NCBI RefSeq assembly: GCF_049856295.1
Contig: NZ_JBNDMZ010000002.1
Location: 186,001-250,000 of the forward strand
Length of the DNA: 64,000 bases
Direction: 5' to 3'
Source: JB111 sp049856295
GTDB taxonomy: Bacteria > Actinomycetota > Actinomycetes > Actinomycetales > Actinomycetaceae
Both the position numbers and the translations under genes were made by a program. This document shows positions 28,330 to 38,593 of the stretch, one piece after another; the first letter of the stretch is position 1; each line of letters opens with the position of its first letter. Below the pieces are notes generated by a model, which did no database searches, was not told the origin of the DNA, and saw nothing but the letters and a program-made list of their open reading frames with translations.

Positions 28330-29319
28330 ATGACCACCACCGCCACCGCGCCCCGAGCGCGCACGAGGGGGAGGCTCGTCGACCGCTCGCTCGTCGTCGG
28401 GATCGTCGTCGTCGCGCTCCTGCTCGTCGCCTCGCTGCTCACGGGGGAGTACGACCTCTTCGGCGACAACCCGACGGACGTCGACATGTTCGCCATCACC
28501 CGCGTGCCCCGGACGATCGCGCTCGTCCTCTCGGGCGCCGCGATGGCCATGTGCGGGCTCATCATGCAGCTGCTCACCCAGAACCGGTTCGTCGAGCCCA
28601 CGACCACGGGAACCACGGAATGGGCCGGCCTCGGCCTGCTGACCGTGATGATCCTGTTCCCCGGCGCGAGCATCCTCGGCCGGATGACCGGGGCCGTCAT
28701 CTTCGCGTTCGTCGGTACGATGATCTTCTTCCTCTTCCTGCGGCGCGTCTCGCTCACGACCTCCCTCATCGTCCCGATCGTCGGGATCATGCTCGGCGCG
28801 GTCATCGGTGCCGTCTCCACCTTCGTCGCGCTGACGACCGACATGCTGCAGAACCTCGGCGTCTGGTTCGCCGGGAGCTTCACCTCGGTGCTGCGCGGCC
28901 AGTACGAGCTGCTGTGGATCGTCGCGCTCGTCGGCGTCGCCGTGTTCGTCGTGGCCGACCGCTTCACTGTGGCCGGCCTCGGCGAGGAGATCTCGACGAG
29001 CGTCGGGCTCAACTACAACCGGATCATCCTGCTCGGCACCACCCTCGTCGCGATCGCCACCGGGGTGGTGACCGTCGTCGTCGGGAACCTGCCCTTCCTC
29101 GGGCTCATCGTCCCCAACATCGTCTCGATGATCCGGGGGGACGACCTGCGCTCCAACCTGCCGTGGGTGTGCCTGCTCGGCATCGGCGTGGTCACCGTGT
29201 GCGACCTCATCGGCCGGACGATCATCTCCCCGTTCGAGGTGCCGGTCTCGCTCGTGCTCGGTGTGGTCGGCTCGATCGCGTTCATCGCGCTCCTCCTGAG
29301 GCAGCGTCGCCGTGGCTGA
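28330..29319 (+). CDS. FecCD-family iron-siderophore ABC permease
   Basis: A 329-residue membrane protein with about nine to ten hydrophobic segments. FecCD landmarks are TRVPRTIALVLSGAAMAMCG, LGVWFAGSF and the coupling-region NLPFLGLIVPNIVSMIRGDD. The chosen ATG follows a basic-Thr/Ala N-terminus typical of the group; the frame runs through the assembly gap upstream, so an earlier start cannot be excluded. It overlaps the next permease by 8 bases. Heterodimer with that permease is expected. Confidence 0.88.
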   Translation: MTTTATAPRARTRGRLVDRSLVVGIVVVALLLVASLLTGEYDLFGDNPTDVDMFAITRVPRTIALVLSGAAMAMCGLIMQLLTQNRFVEPTTTGTTEWAGLGLLTVMILFPGASILGRMTGAVIFAFVGTMIFFLFLRRVSLTTSLIVPIVGIMLGAVIGAVSTFVALTTDMLQNLGVWFAGSFTSVLRGQYELLWIVALVGVAVFVVADRFTVAGLGEEISTSVGLNYNRIILLGTTLVAIATGVVTVVVGNLPFLGLIVPNIVSMIRGDDLRSNLPWVCLLGIGVVTVCDLIGRTIISPFEVPVSLVLGVVGSIAFIALLLRQRRRG

Positions 29320-30487
29320 GGCGGCGACGACCCCTGGCACCGCGACCGCCGGCGCGACCGCCCTCGCGACCGGGAAGGACGACGTGACGACCGACTCGAC
29401 GGCGCACCGCACCGCACGCCCGACCGTGGACGCGTCAGCGCCGTCGGCCGCGCCCGGATCCGCGAGCAGCGCCGCCCGCACCACCCCGCGGAGGGCCGGC
29501 GCGTTCCAGACGGGCCGCCAGCGGCTGCGGTACTGGCTCGTGCTGTCGCTGATGATCGTCCTGTCCTTCGGCTTCGGCTTCGGCCTGCTGGCCTACGACA
29601 ACCCGATCCCGATCTCCGACGACCGGTTCTGGATCATCGCGAAGATGCGCGCCACCGACGTCGTCGTCATGGCCCTCGTGGCCACGTGCCAGGCGGTCGC
29701 GACCGTCGCGTTCCAGACGGTGACGAACAACCGCATCATCACGCCGTCGATCATGGGTTTCGAGTCCCTCTACGTCGCCGTGCAGACCTCGGCGGTGTAC
29801 TTCCTCGGCGTGGCCGGCGTCGTCGCGGTCCAGGGCGTTCCCCAGTTCGCCCTGCAGGTCGCCCTCATGGTGCTGTTCGCGATGTTCCTCTACGGCTGGC
29901 TGCTGTCGGGGAGGTACGCGAACCTGCAGGTCATGCTGCTCGTCGGCATCATCATCGGCGCCGGACTCGGCTCGGTGTCGACCTTCATGCAGCGCCTGCT
30001 GACCCCCAGCGAGTTCGACGTCCTCACCGCGCGGCTGTTCGGCTCCGTGACGAACGCCGACGAGAGCTACCTCCCGCTCGCGATCCCGCTCTGCCTGGTC
30101 GGTACGGTCGGCATCCTCCTGCGGTCCCGACGGCTCAACGTCGTCGCGCTCGGCCGCGACATCAGCATGGGACTCGGCGTCAACCACCGGGCCGAGATCA
30201 TCAAGGTGCTCTTTCTCGTCTCGATCCTCATGGCCGTCTCCACCGCGATGATCGGCCGGATGACGTTCCTCGGCTTCCTCGTGGCGACGCTCGCCTACCA
30301 GTTCTCCGGCACCCACGACCACCGGTACACGCTGCCGATGGCGGGACTCACCGGTTTCGTCGTCCTCTCCGGCGCCTACTTCGTCATGCGCAACATCTTC
30401 TCGGCCGCGGGCGTCGTCTCGATCCTCATCGAGTTCGTCGGCGGCATCGTCTTCCTCGTCGTCATCCTGCGAAAGGGCCGCCTGTGA
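29312..30487 (+). CDS. FecCD-family iron-siderophore ABC permease (second)
   Basis: A 391-residue permease with an unusually long, Ala/Thr/Ser-rich hydrophilic N-terminus (about 70 residues) before the first membrane segment. Family parts include MRATDVVVMALVATCQAVAT, FGSVTNADESYLPLAIPLCL and RMTFLGFLVATLAYQFSGTH. GTG start inside the end of the first permease; a later start near 29384 is possible. Stop and ATPase start overlap (GTGA). Confidence 0.85.
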   Translation: MAEAATTPGTATAGATALATGKDDVTTDSTAHRTARPTVDASAPSAAPGSASSAARTTPRRAGAFQTGRQRLRYWLVLSLMIVLSFGFGFGLLAYDNPIPISDDRFWIIAKMRATDVVVMALVATCQAVATVAFQTVTNNRIITPSIMGFESLYVAVQTSAVYFLGVAGVVAVQGVPQFALQVALMVLFAMFLYGWLLSGRYANLQVMLLVGIIIGAGLGSVSTFMQRLLTPSEFDVLTARLFGSVTNADESYLPLAIPLCLVGTVGILLRSRRLNVVALGRDISMGLGVNHRAEIIKVLFLVSILMAVSTAMIGRMTFLGFLVATLAYQFSGTHDHRYTLPMAGLTGFVVLSGAYFVMRNIFSAAGVVSILIEFVGGIVFLVVILRKGRL

Positions 30488-31239
30488 TCACGCTCGACGA
30501 CGTCCGCAAGGAGTACAGCTCCGAGGTGACGATCGGACCGGTCTCCCTGACGATCCCCGCCTGCGGCGTCACCGCTCTCGTCGGCCCCAACGGCGCCGGC
30601 AAGTCGACGACGCTGACGATGATCGGCCGTCTGCTCGGCATGGACTCCGGCGCCATCGAGATCGCCGGGTACGACGTGGCGAGCACGAAGTCCCGCGACC
30701 TCGCGAAGATCGTGTCGGTGCTGCGCCAGGAGAACCACTTCATCACCCGGCTCACGGTCCGCCAGCTCGTGGGGTTCGGCCGCTTCCCCTACACGCAGGG
30801 GCGCCTGACGACGAAGGACGAGGAACTCGTCAGCCAGGCCATCGACTTCCTCCAGCTCGGGGACCTCGAGGGCCGCTACCTCGACCAGCTCTCCGGCGGG
30901 CAGCGCCAGCGCGCCTACGTGGCGATGGTCCTCGCGCAGGACACGGAGTACGTGCTCCTCGACGAGCCGCTCAACAACCTCGACATGAAGCACTCGGTGC
31001 AGATGATGAAGCACCTGCGCCGGGCGGCGACCGAGCTGGGCCGCACGGTCGTCATCGTGCTGCACGACATCAACTTCGCCGGGAAGTACGCCGACCACAT
31101 CTGCGCGATGAAGGACGGCGCTGTCTGCGACTTCGGCCCGTCCGAGGAGATCATGACCGACGAGGTCCTCACCCGCGTCTTCGACACCCCCGTGCGGGTC
31201 ATCGACGGCCCGGACGGCAGGCTCGCCGTCTACTACTGA
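30484..31239 (+). CDS. Iron-siderophore ABC transporter ATP-binding protein
   Basis: A 251-residue ATPase that powers the transporter. Walker A is GPNGAGKST, the Q-loop lies in VLRQENHFIT, the signature is LSGGQRQRA, Walker B is YVLLDEPLNNLD, and the switch His is in VLHDINFAGKYAD. GTG start overlapping the permease stop. The four iron genes form one operon closed by a hairpin at 31300. Confidence 0.93.
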   Translation: MITLDDVRKEYSSEVTIGPVSLTIPACGVTALVGPNGAGKSTTLTMIGRLLGMDSGAIEIAGYDVASTKSRDLAKIVSVLRQENHFITRLTVRQLVGFGRFPYTQGRLTTKDEELVSQAIDFLQLGDLEGRYLDQLSGGQRQRAYVAMVLAQDTEYVLLDEPLNNLDMKHSVQMMKHLRRAATELGRTVVIVLHDINFAGKYADHICAMKDGAVCDFGPSEEIMTDEVLTRVFDTPVRVIDGPDGRLAVYY

Positions 31240-31299
31240 CGACGACGAGGGTCGCCCGGAGAGGGGACGGGCCCGCCACTCCCGCCCGACGACGACGAA

Positions 31300-31320
31300 C
31301 GGCCCGACCCGTGCGGGCCG
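31300..31320. terminator. Hairpin between the iron operon and treZ
   Basis: CGGCCCG (31300-31306) and CGGGCCG (31314-31320) form a perfect 7-bp stem with a 7-base loop between two convergent genes, so it may serve both directions. Confidence 0.55.
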
Positions 31321-31327
31321 CGTCGCC

Positions 31328-33327
<2,000 letters not shown>

Positions 33328-33331
<4 letters not shown>

Positions 33332-35895
33332 GCGGAGGCCTCCAGGACGGCGACGGGACGGTCGGCGAGAAGATCGGCGAGCAGGACGGAACCGCCCTCG
33401 TAGCGGGCCCCGGACAGGACGTCGGTCCATGTCCCGTCGGGCAGGACGACGGTGTGCTCGCGGAACCCGCCGAGCGCGCGCAGGCCCTCGGTCAGGCGGG
33501 TGGCCACCGTGACGGCCCGGGGTTCGCCGTCGAGCGTGCGGGTCAGCGCCACCGCGTGCTGCGTCGTGGTCGGCAGCGGGGCGTAGCCCGACCGCGGTCC
33601 GACGAACGCCTCGGGGACGCGACGGCGCAGCCGGAGCACCGCCGCCGTGAGGGAGAGCTTCTCCTCGCCGAGGCCCACCGGGGCGCGGCCCGCGTCGAGC
33701 TCGGCGAGTGTGGCCGCGATCGCGTCGTGGTCGACCGGCCGGCGGTTGTCGGGGTCCACGAGGGAGTCCATGAGGAGCTCGGAGCCCTGGTAGACGTCCG
33801 CCACGCCGAGGAGGGTGAGCTGGAGCGCCTTGGTCGCCAGCACCGACGTGCGCAGCGAGTGGGCGGTGGACTCGACCCACCCGGCGAACGCCTCGCGGAC
33901 GGTGGAGTCGCCGGTCGCCGAGGTGACCCAGGCGACGAGCGCCTCCTCGCCCGCCGTGTCCTGGTCCGTCCACGTGGTCCACGTCTTCTGCTCGCGGACG
34001 GCCTTGAGGAGGTAGTCGGTGAGCCTCTCGTCCGCGATCGGTCCCTCGGGGCCCCACGTGCCGGCCAGCGTCTGCCACACGAGGTTCTCCGTGCGGCCGT
34101 CGAGGTTCGGCGGGCGGTGCTCGGCGGTGACCTCGCGCAGGTGGGTGACGAGCGTGCGCCACGCCTCGGCGTGCTCGGAGATCAGCCCGATGCGGGCGCG
34201 GACGTCCTCGCTCCGCTTCGTGTCGTGGGTCGAGCCGTTCGTCATCGTGGCGGGCCAGAACATCTGCGCGCGGCCGGCCCAGGCGTGCAGCTCGTCCACG
34301 GAGAGCGCGGGCCGGTGCGGGGCGCCGCCGACCTCGTTGAGGGAGAGGAGGTGCGTCCAGCGGTAGTAGGTCGTGTCCTCGACGCCCTTGGCCGTCACCG
34401 CGCCGCAGACCTGCTGGAACCGCACGACGATCTCGTCGCGGCGCGCCTCCCGGGTCCGGCCGGCGGACCCGACCTCGCGGCCGAGGACCAGGTCGACGAC
34501 GACGTCGAGGGTCTCGTGACGATCCGCGTCCAGGCGCTCCCGGGCGGCCGCGGCGGCGTGCTCGACGAGCTCGACGGACTCCGGGGGCGCGACCTCGCCG
34601 GGGACGACGTAGGCGCGGTATCGGTGCAGCGCGACGACGAGCTCGCGCGCGCAGTCGAGCAGCGGTCGGAACGAGTGGTCACGCAGGCGTACGTCGTCGT
34701 CGCAGACGTCGGAGAGCAGGGTGGCGAGGCGGTGGACCTCGGCGTAGAGGGAGCCGTCGACGATCTGGTGCTTGGCCTCGTCACGGACGGCGTCGTAGTC
34801 GCCGGGGGAGTCGCCGGCGATCTGCTGCATGAGGGCGCCCGCGGTCGCCAGGCCCGACGGGTCGATCTGGATCCCGTGCAGGCGCCACGCCGCGTCGTAG
34901 CCGGTCGTGCCCGCCACCGGCCAGTCGCCGGGCAGCTCCTCGTCGTGCTCGAGGATCTTCTCGGCCACGACCCAGGCGCCGCCGGTGGCCTCGTGCAGCC
35001 GCCGGAAGTATCCGCGCGGGTCGGCGAGGCCGTCCGGGTGGTCGACCCGCAGGGCGTCGATCACCCCGCCGTGGAGGAGCTCGAGGAGGAGCGCGTGGGT
35101 CGCGTCGAACACGTCGTCGTCCTCGACCCGGATCGCGGCGAGCGACCCGACGTCGAAGAACCGCCGGTAGTTGAGCTCCTCGTCGGCGACCTTCCAGTAG
35201 GCGAGCCGGTAGAACTGCCGGTCGAGCAGGTCGGCGAGCGGGAGCTGCTCGGTGCCGGCTCGCACCGGGAGCACGTGGTCGTAGTAGGTGAGGACGTGCT
35301 GCTCGCCCGCCTCCTCCTGCCCCGGGACGACGGCGGTGGTCAGCTCGATCTCCCCGTCGGCGAGCGCCGCGCCGATCCGCCGGCCGAGCACGGGCATGAG
35401 GACGCCGTCCCCGCCCTCGGACAGGTCGACGTCGAACCACGACGCGTAGGGGGAGTCCGGACCGTGCGTGAGGACCGACCACAGCGCGCGGTTGTGCCAG
35501 ACGGGGGTCGGCACCGCCATGTGGTTGGGCACGAGGTCGACGACGACGCCCATCCCGCGCTCGTGCGCCGCCGCCGCGAGGCGCTCGAGGCCGTCGCGAC
35601 CGCCGAGGGTGGCGGAGATCGTCGTGTGGTCGACGACGTCGTACCCGTGGGTCGAGCCCGGTGCCGCCGTGAGGACGGGGGAGAGGTAGAGGTCGGTGAC
35701 GCCGAGGGTGTCGAGGTTGCCCAGCTGCGCGGCGACGTCGTCGAACGTGAGGTCGGCGCCGAGCTGGAGCCGGTAGGTGCTCACCGGGGTGCGGCGGCCG
35801 GGCCCGGGAAGGTGCCCGATGCTCGCGGCCCGGGCGTCGTCGTCGGCCGTGGTGCTGACGGCCGTGCTGTCGGTGGACTCGATGTCCGGTCTCAC
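33328..35895 (-). CDS. treY: Malto-oligosyltrehalose synthase
   Basis: An 855-residue GH13 enzyme that turns the reducing-end linkage of maltooligosaccharides into an alpha,alpha-1,1 bond. Landmarks are STYRLQLGADLTFDDVAAQL, VDLVPNHMAVPTP, the nucleophile region DALRVDHPDGLADPRGYF, the acid/base region WVVAEKILEHDEELPGDW, GTTGYD and GVEDTTYYRW. GTG start with GGAGG six bases upstream. First gene of treYZ, downstream of glgX. Confidence 0.94.
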
Positions 35896-35940
35896 GTGGG
35901 TCCTCCGGGTCGTCGACGGTCACCCCAGTCTGCCCGCTCG

Positions 35941-36009
35941 GGGGCGGACGTGCTGGCCGATCCGGGACGGACGTGCTGGCCGGCCCGGGGCGGACGTGCC
36001 CGCGGGTCA
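35941..36009. repeat. Three tandem 23-bp repeats between treY and glgX
   Basis: Units begin at 35941, 35964 and 35987, each with the core CGGACGTGC; the first two also share TGGCC. The third runs into the glgX stop codon. No function is evident; they fill most of the 111-base gap. Confidence 0.75.
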
Positions 36010-38280
36010 CTCGGGGGTGTCGGCGGCCAGCTCCTCCGGGTCGGGCAGGGCGGCGTCGTCGGGCTCGTCGGCGGTGACCGCCGTCTGTCGGCGCCCGCCC
36101 GCCCAGGCCGGGGAGGTCGGGATGCGACCGGTGACGGTGCGTGCCACGCCGTCGGCCGGGGCCGCCTCGCGCGAGCCCTGCGGGCTGAGGAGCACGAGCG
36201 TCGACCGGGCGACGACGGTGATCTGGGACCCGGCCACGAGCTCGCCGAGCTGCGCGCGCTCCCCGGCGGAGTCGAGCGCGACCGTCCAGGTCGGCCCCCA
36301 CTCCGCGAGCGGCAGCGTGACGAGGGCGTCCTCGTGAGAGGCGTTGAGGACGATGAGGAGCGAGTCGTCGACGATGCGCTCGCCGCGCGAGTCGGGCTCG
36401 GCGATGGCCTCGCCGTTGAAGAAGCAGACGATCGTCTTGTTGTCGCCGCCCCACTCGTGGTCCGCCATCGGCGCGCCGTCGGGGGCGAACCAGGCGAGGT
36501 CGGGCAGGCCGTCGGGCGACTCGGCGAGCGGCTCGCCGGTGAGGAAGCGGCGGCGGCGCAGCACCGGGTGCTCGAGGCGGAACTCGACGAGCTCGCGGGT
36601 GAACCCGAGGAGATGCTGTGCGTCGTCGTCGAGGTCCCAGTCCACCCAGGACGTCTCGTTGTCCTGGCAGTAGACGTTGTTGTTGCCGCCCTGGGTGCGG
36701 CCGATCTCGTCGCCGTGGGAGATCATGGGCACGCCCTGGCTGAGCAGCAGGGTCGTGAGCATGTTCCGCTGCTGGCGGGCGCGCAGGGCGTTGACGGCAG
36801 GGTCGTCGGTCGGTCCCTCGACCCCGCAGTTCCACGACCGGTTGTGCGACTCGCCGTCGCGGTTGTCCTCGCCGTTGGCCTCGTTGCGCTTCTCGTGGTA
36901 GCTGACGAGGTCGCGCATCGTGAAGCCGTCGTGCGCGGTGACGAAGTTGATCGACGCCACGGGGCGGCGGCCGGAGTGCTCGTAGAGGTCCGACGAGCCG
37001 GACAGCCGGTAGGCGAGGTCGCCGAGGGTGCCGGGCTCGCCGCGCCAGTAGTCGCGCACCGTGTCCCGGTACTTGCCGTTCCACTCGGTCCACAGGGGCG
37101 GGAAACCGCCGACCTGGTAGCCGCCCTCGCCCACGTCCCACGGCTCGGCGATGAGCTTGGCCTGGGAGATGATCGGGTCCTGCTGGATGATGTCGAAGAA
37201 CGAGGAGAGCTTGTCGACCTCGTGAAGCTCGCGGGCCAGCGTCGAGGCGAGGTCGAACCGGAACCCGTCGACGTGCATCTCCTGGACCCAGTACCGCAGC
37301 GAGTCCATGATCAGCTGGAGCGTGTGCGGGCTGCGCATGTACAGCGAGTTACCCGTGCCGGTCGTGTCGAAGTAGTGCGCCTCGTCGCCGTGGACCAGCC
37401 GGTAGTACTGCGGGTTGTCGATGCCGCGGAAGCTGAGGGTCGGGCCCATGTGGTTGCCCTCGGCGGTGTGGTTGTAGACGACGTCGAGGATGACCTCGAT
37501 GTTCGCCTCGTGCATCGCCTTGACGAGGGTCCGGAACTCGTCGACCTGCTCGCCCCGGCTGCCCTGCGAGGAGTAGGCGTTGTGCGGGGCGAAGAACCCG
37601 ATCGTGTTGTAGCCCCAGTAGTTGGACAGCCCGCGCTCGACCAGGTGGGGGTCCTGGACGAACTGGTGGACCGGCATGAGCTCGACCGCCGTCACGCCGA
37701 GCGAGGTGAGGTGCTCGATGATCGAGGGGTGAGCGAGACCGGCGTAGGTGCCGCGCTGCTCCTCGGGGACGTCGGGGTGCAGGCGCGTGAGTCCCGCGAC
37801 GTGCGTCTCGTAGATGACCGAGTCGTGGTACTCGTGGCCCGGCGGACGGTCGTTGCCCCAGTCGAAGAACGGGTTGACGACGACCGAGACCATCGTGTGG
37901 CCCAGCGAGTCCTGCGGGGCGAACCGGCTCGGGTCGGCGAAGTCGTAGGAGAAGAGCGACTGGTGGCCGTCGATCTGCCCGTCCACCGCCTTGGCGTAGG
38001 GGTCGAGGAGGAGCTTGGTCGGGTCGCAGCGCAGGCCGCGGGAGGGTTCCCAGGGGCCGTGCACGCGGAAGCCGTAGCGCTGACCGGGGCGGACGCCGGG
38101 GAAGTAACCGTGCCAGACGTGCGCGTCGACCTCCGTCAGGTCGACGCGGACCTCGGAGTTGTCGTCGTCGACGAGGCAGAGCTCGACCCGGTCGGCGACC
38201 GTCGAGAAGAGGGCGAAGTTGGTGCCGGCGCCGTCGAACGTGGCCCCGAGGGGATAAGGGTGGCCTGGCCAGTGCTGCAT
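36007..38280 (-). CDS. glgX: Glycogen debranching enzyme
   Basis: A 757-residue GH13 isoamylase-type enzyme that hydrolyses alpha-1,6 branches. It starts MQHWPGHPYPLGATFDGAGT (CBM48 domain), the barrel includes VILDVVYNHTAEGNHMGPTL, and catalytic residues lie in VDGFRFDLASTLARE (Asp), KLIAEPWDVGEGG (Glu) and FVTAHDGFTMRDLV (Asp). It precedes treYZ in the same direction, so debranched chains feed trehalose synthesis. The tail (about 700-757) is low-complexity. Confidence 0.95.
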   Translation of the reverse strand: MQHWPGHPYPLGATFDGAGTNFALFSTVADRVELCLVDDDNSEVRVDLTEVDAHVWHGYFPGVRPGQRYGFRVHGPWEPSRGLRCDPTKLLLDPYAKAVDGQIDGHQSLFSYDFADPSRFAPQDSLGHTMVSVVVNPFFDWGNDRPPGHEYHDSVIYETHVAGLTRLHPDVPEEQRGTYAGLAHPSIIEHLTSLGVTAVELMPVHQFVQDPHLVERGLSNYWGYNTIGFFAPHNAYSSQGSRGEQVDEFRTLVKAMHEANIEVILDVVYNHTAEGNHMGPTLSFRGIDNPQYYRLVHGDEAHYFDTTGTGNSLYMRSPHTLQLIMDSLRYWVQEMHVDGFRFDLASTLARELHEVDKLSSFFDIIQQDPIISQAKLIAEPWDVGEGGYQVGGFPPLWTEWNGKYRDTVRDYWRGEPGTLGDLAYRLSGSSDLYEHSGRRPVASINFVTAHDGFTMRDLVSYHEKRNEANGEDNRDGESHNRSWNCGVEGPTDDPAVNALRARQQRNMLTTLLLSQGVPMISHGDEIGRTQGGNNNVYCQDNETSWVDWDLDDDAQHLLGFTRELVEFRLEHPVLRRRRFLTGEPLAESPDGLPDLAWFAPDGAPMADHEWGGDNKTIVCFFNGEAIAEPDSRGERIVDDSLLIVLNASHEDALVTLPLAEWGPTWTVALDSAGERAQLGELVAGSQITVVARSTLVLLSPQGSREAAPADGVARTVTGRIPTSPAWAGGRRQTAVTADEPDDAALPDPEELAADTPE

Positions 38281-38532
38281 GGGCTCAAGAGTGGCATGCC
38301 CGGCGGTGGGGGTCGCGCGGACCCCCCGACGATGCGCGGATGCTCACAGGGGTGGGTCCGACGTGGAAAGCGGTGCCGGTGCCCCGGGTGGGGCTGACGG
38401 GGGAGGTGGTGGATGTGGGGCGTGTGGGTGGTTGCGTGGGCGTGTGGTCGCGTGCTCGTTCCGGTGGAGCCTCGCTCGCGCATCGCCGGCTAGTCGCGGC
38501 CCGACGCTTCCCCACGCGCGACGCAACACCTC
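38281..38532. other. Intergenic region upstream of glgX and the HNH gene
   Basis: Contains the glgX leader and a strongly G/T-skewed tract (about 38390-38460, repeated GTGGG/GGTGG words). I see no gene or clear hairpin. The GT tract might form a G-rich secondary structure; this is not tested. Confidence 0.35.
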
Positions 38533-38561
38533 TTGCGCTCGAACAGATGTTCGAGTATGTT
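38533..38561 (+). promoter_or_regulatory. LexA (SOS) box filling the promoter spacer of the HNH gene
   Basis: TTGCGC (-35, 38533-38538), a 17-base spacer, and TATGTT (-10, 38556-38561). The perfect inverted repeat TCGAACAGATGTTCGA (38539-38554) occupies the spacer and fits the Gram-positive LexA consensus CGAACRNRYGTTYG at every position. LexA bound here would block RNA polymerase until DNA damage. Confidence 0.88.
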
Positions 38562-38593
38562 GGGTGGTAGGTCAGGACGAGGGGGTGGGGGCA

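Noticed and set aside
33454..38397. A 1647-codon plus-strand open frame across treY and glgX
   Set aside because: It is antisense to both, shows no domain, and has repetitive Arg/Val/Asp/Gly composition.
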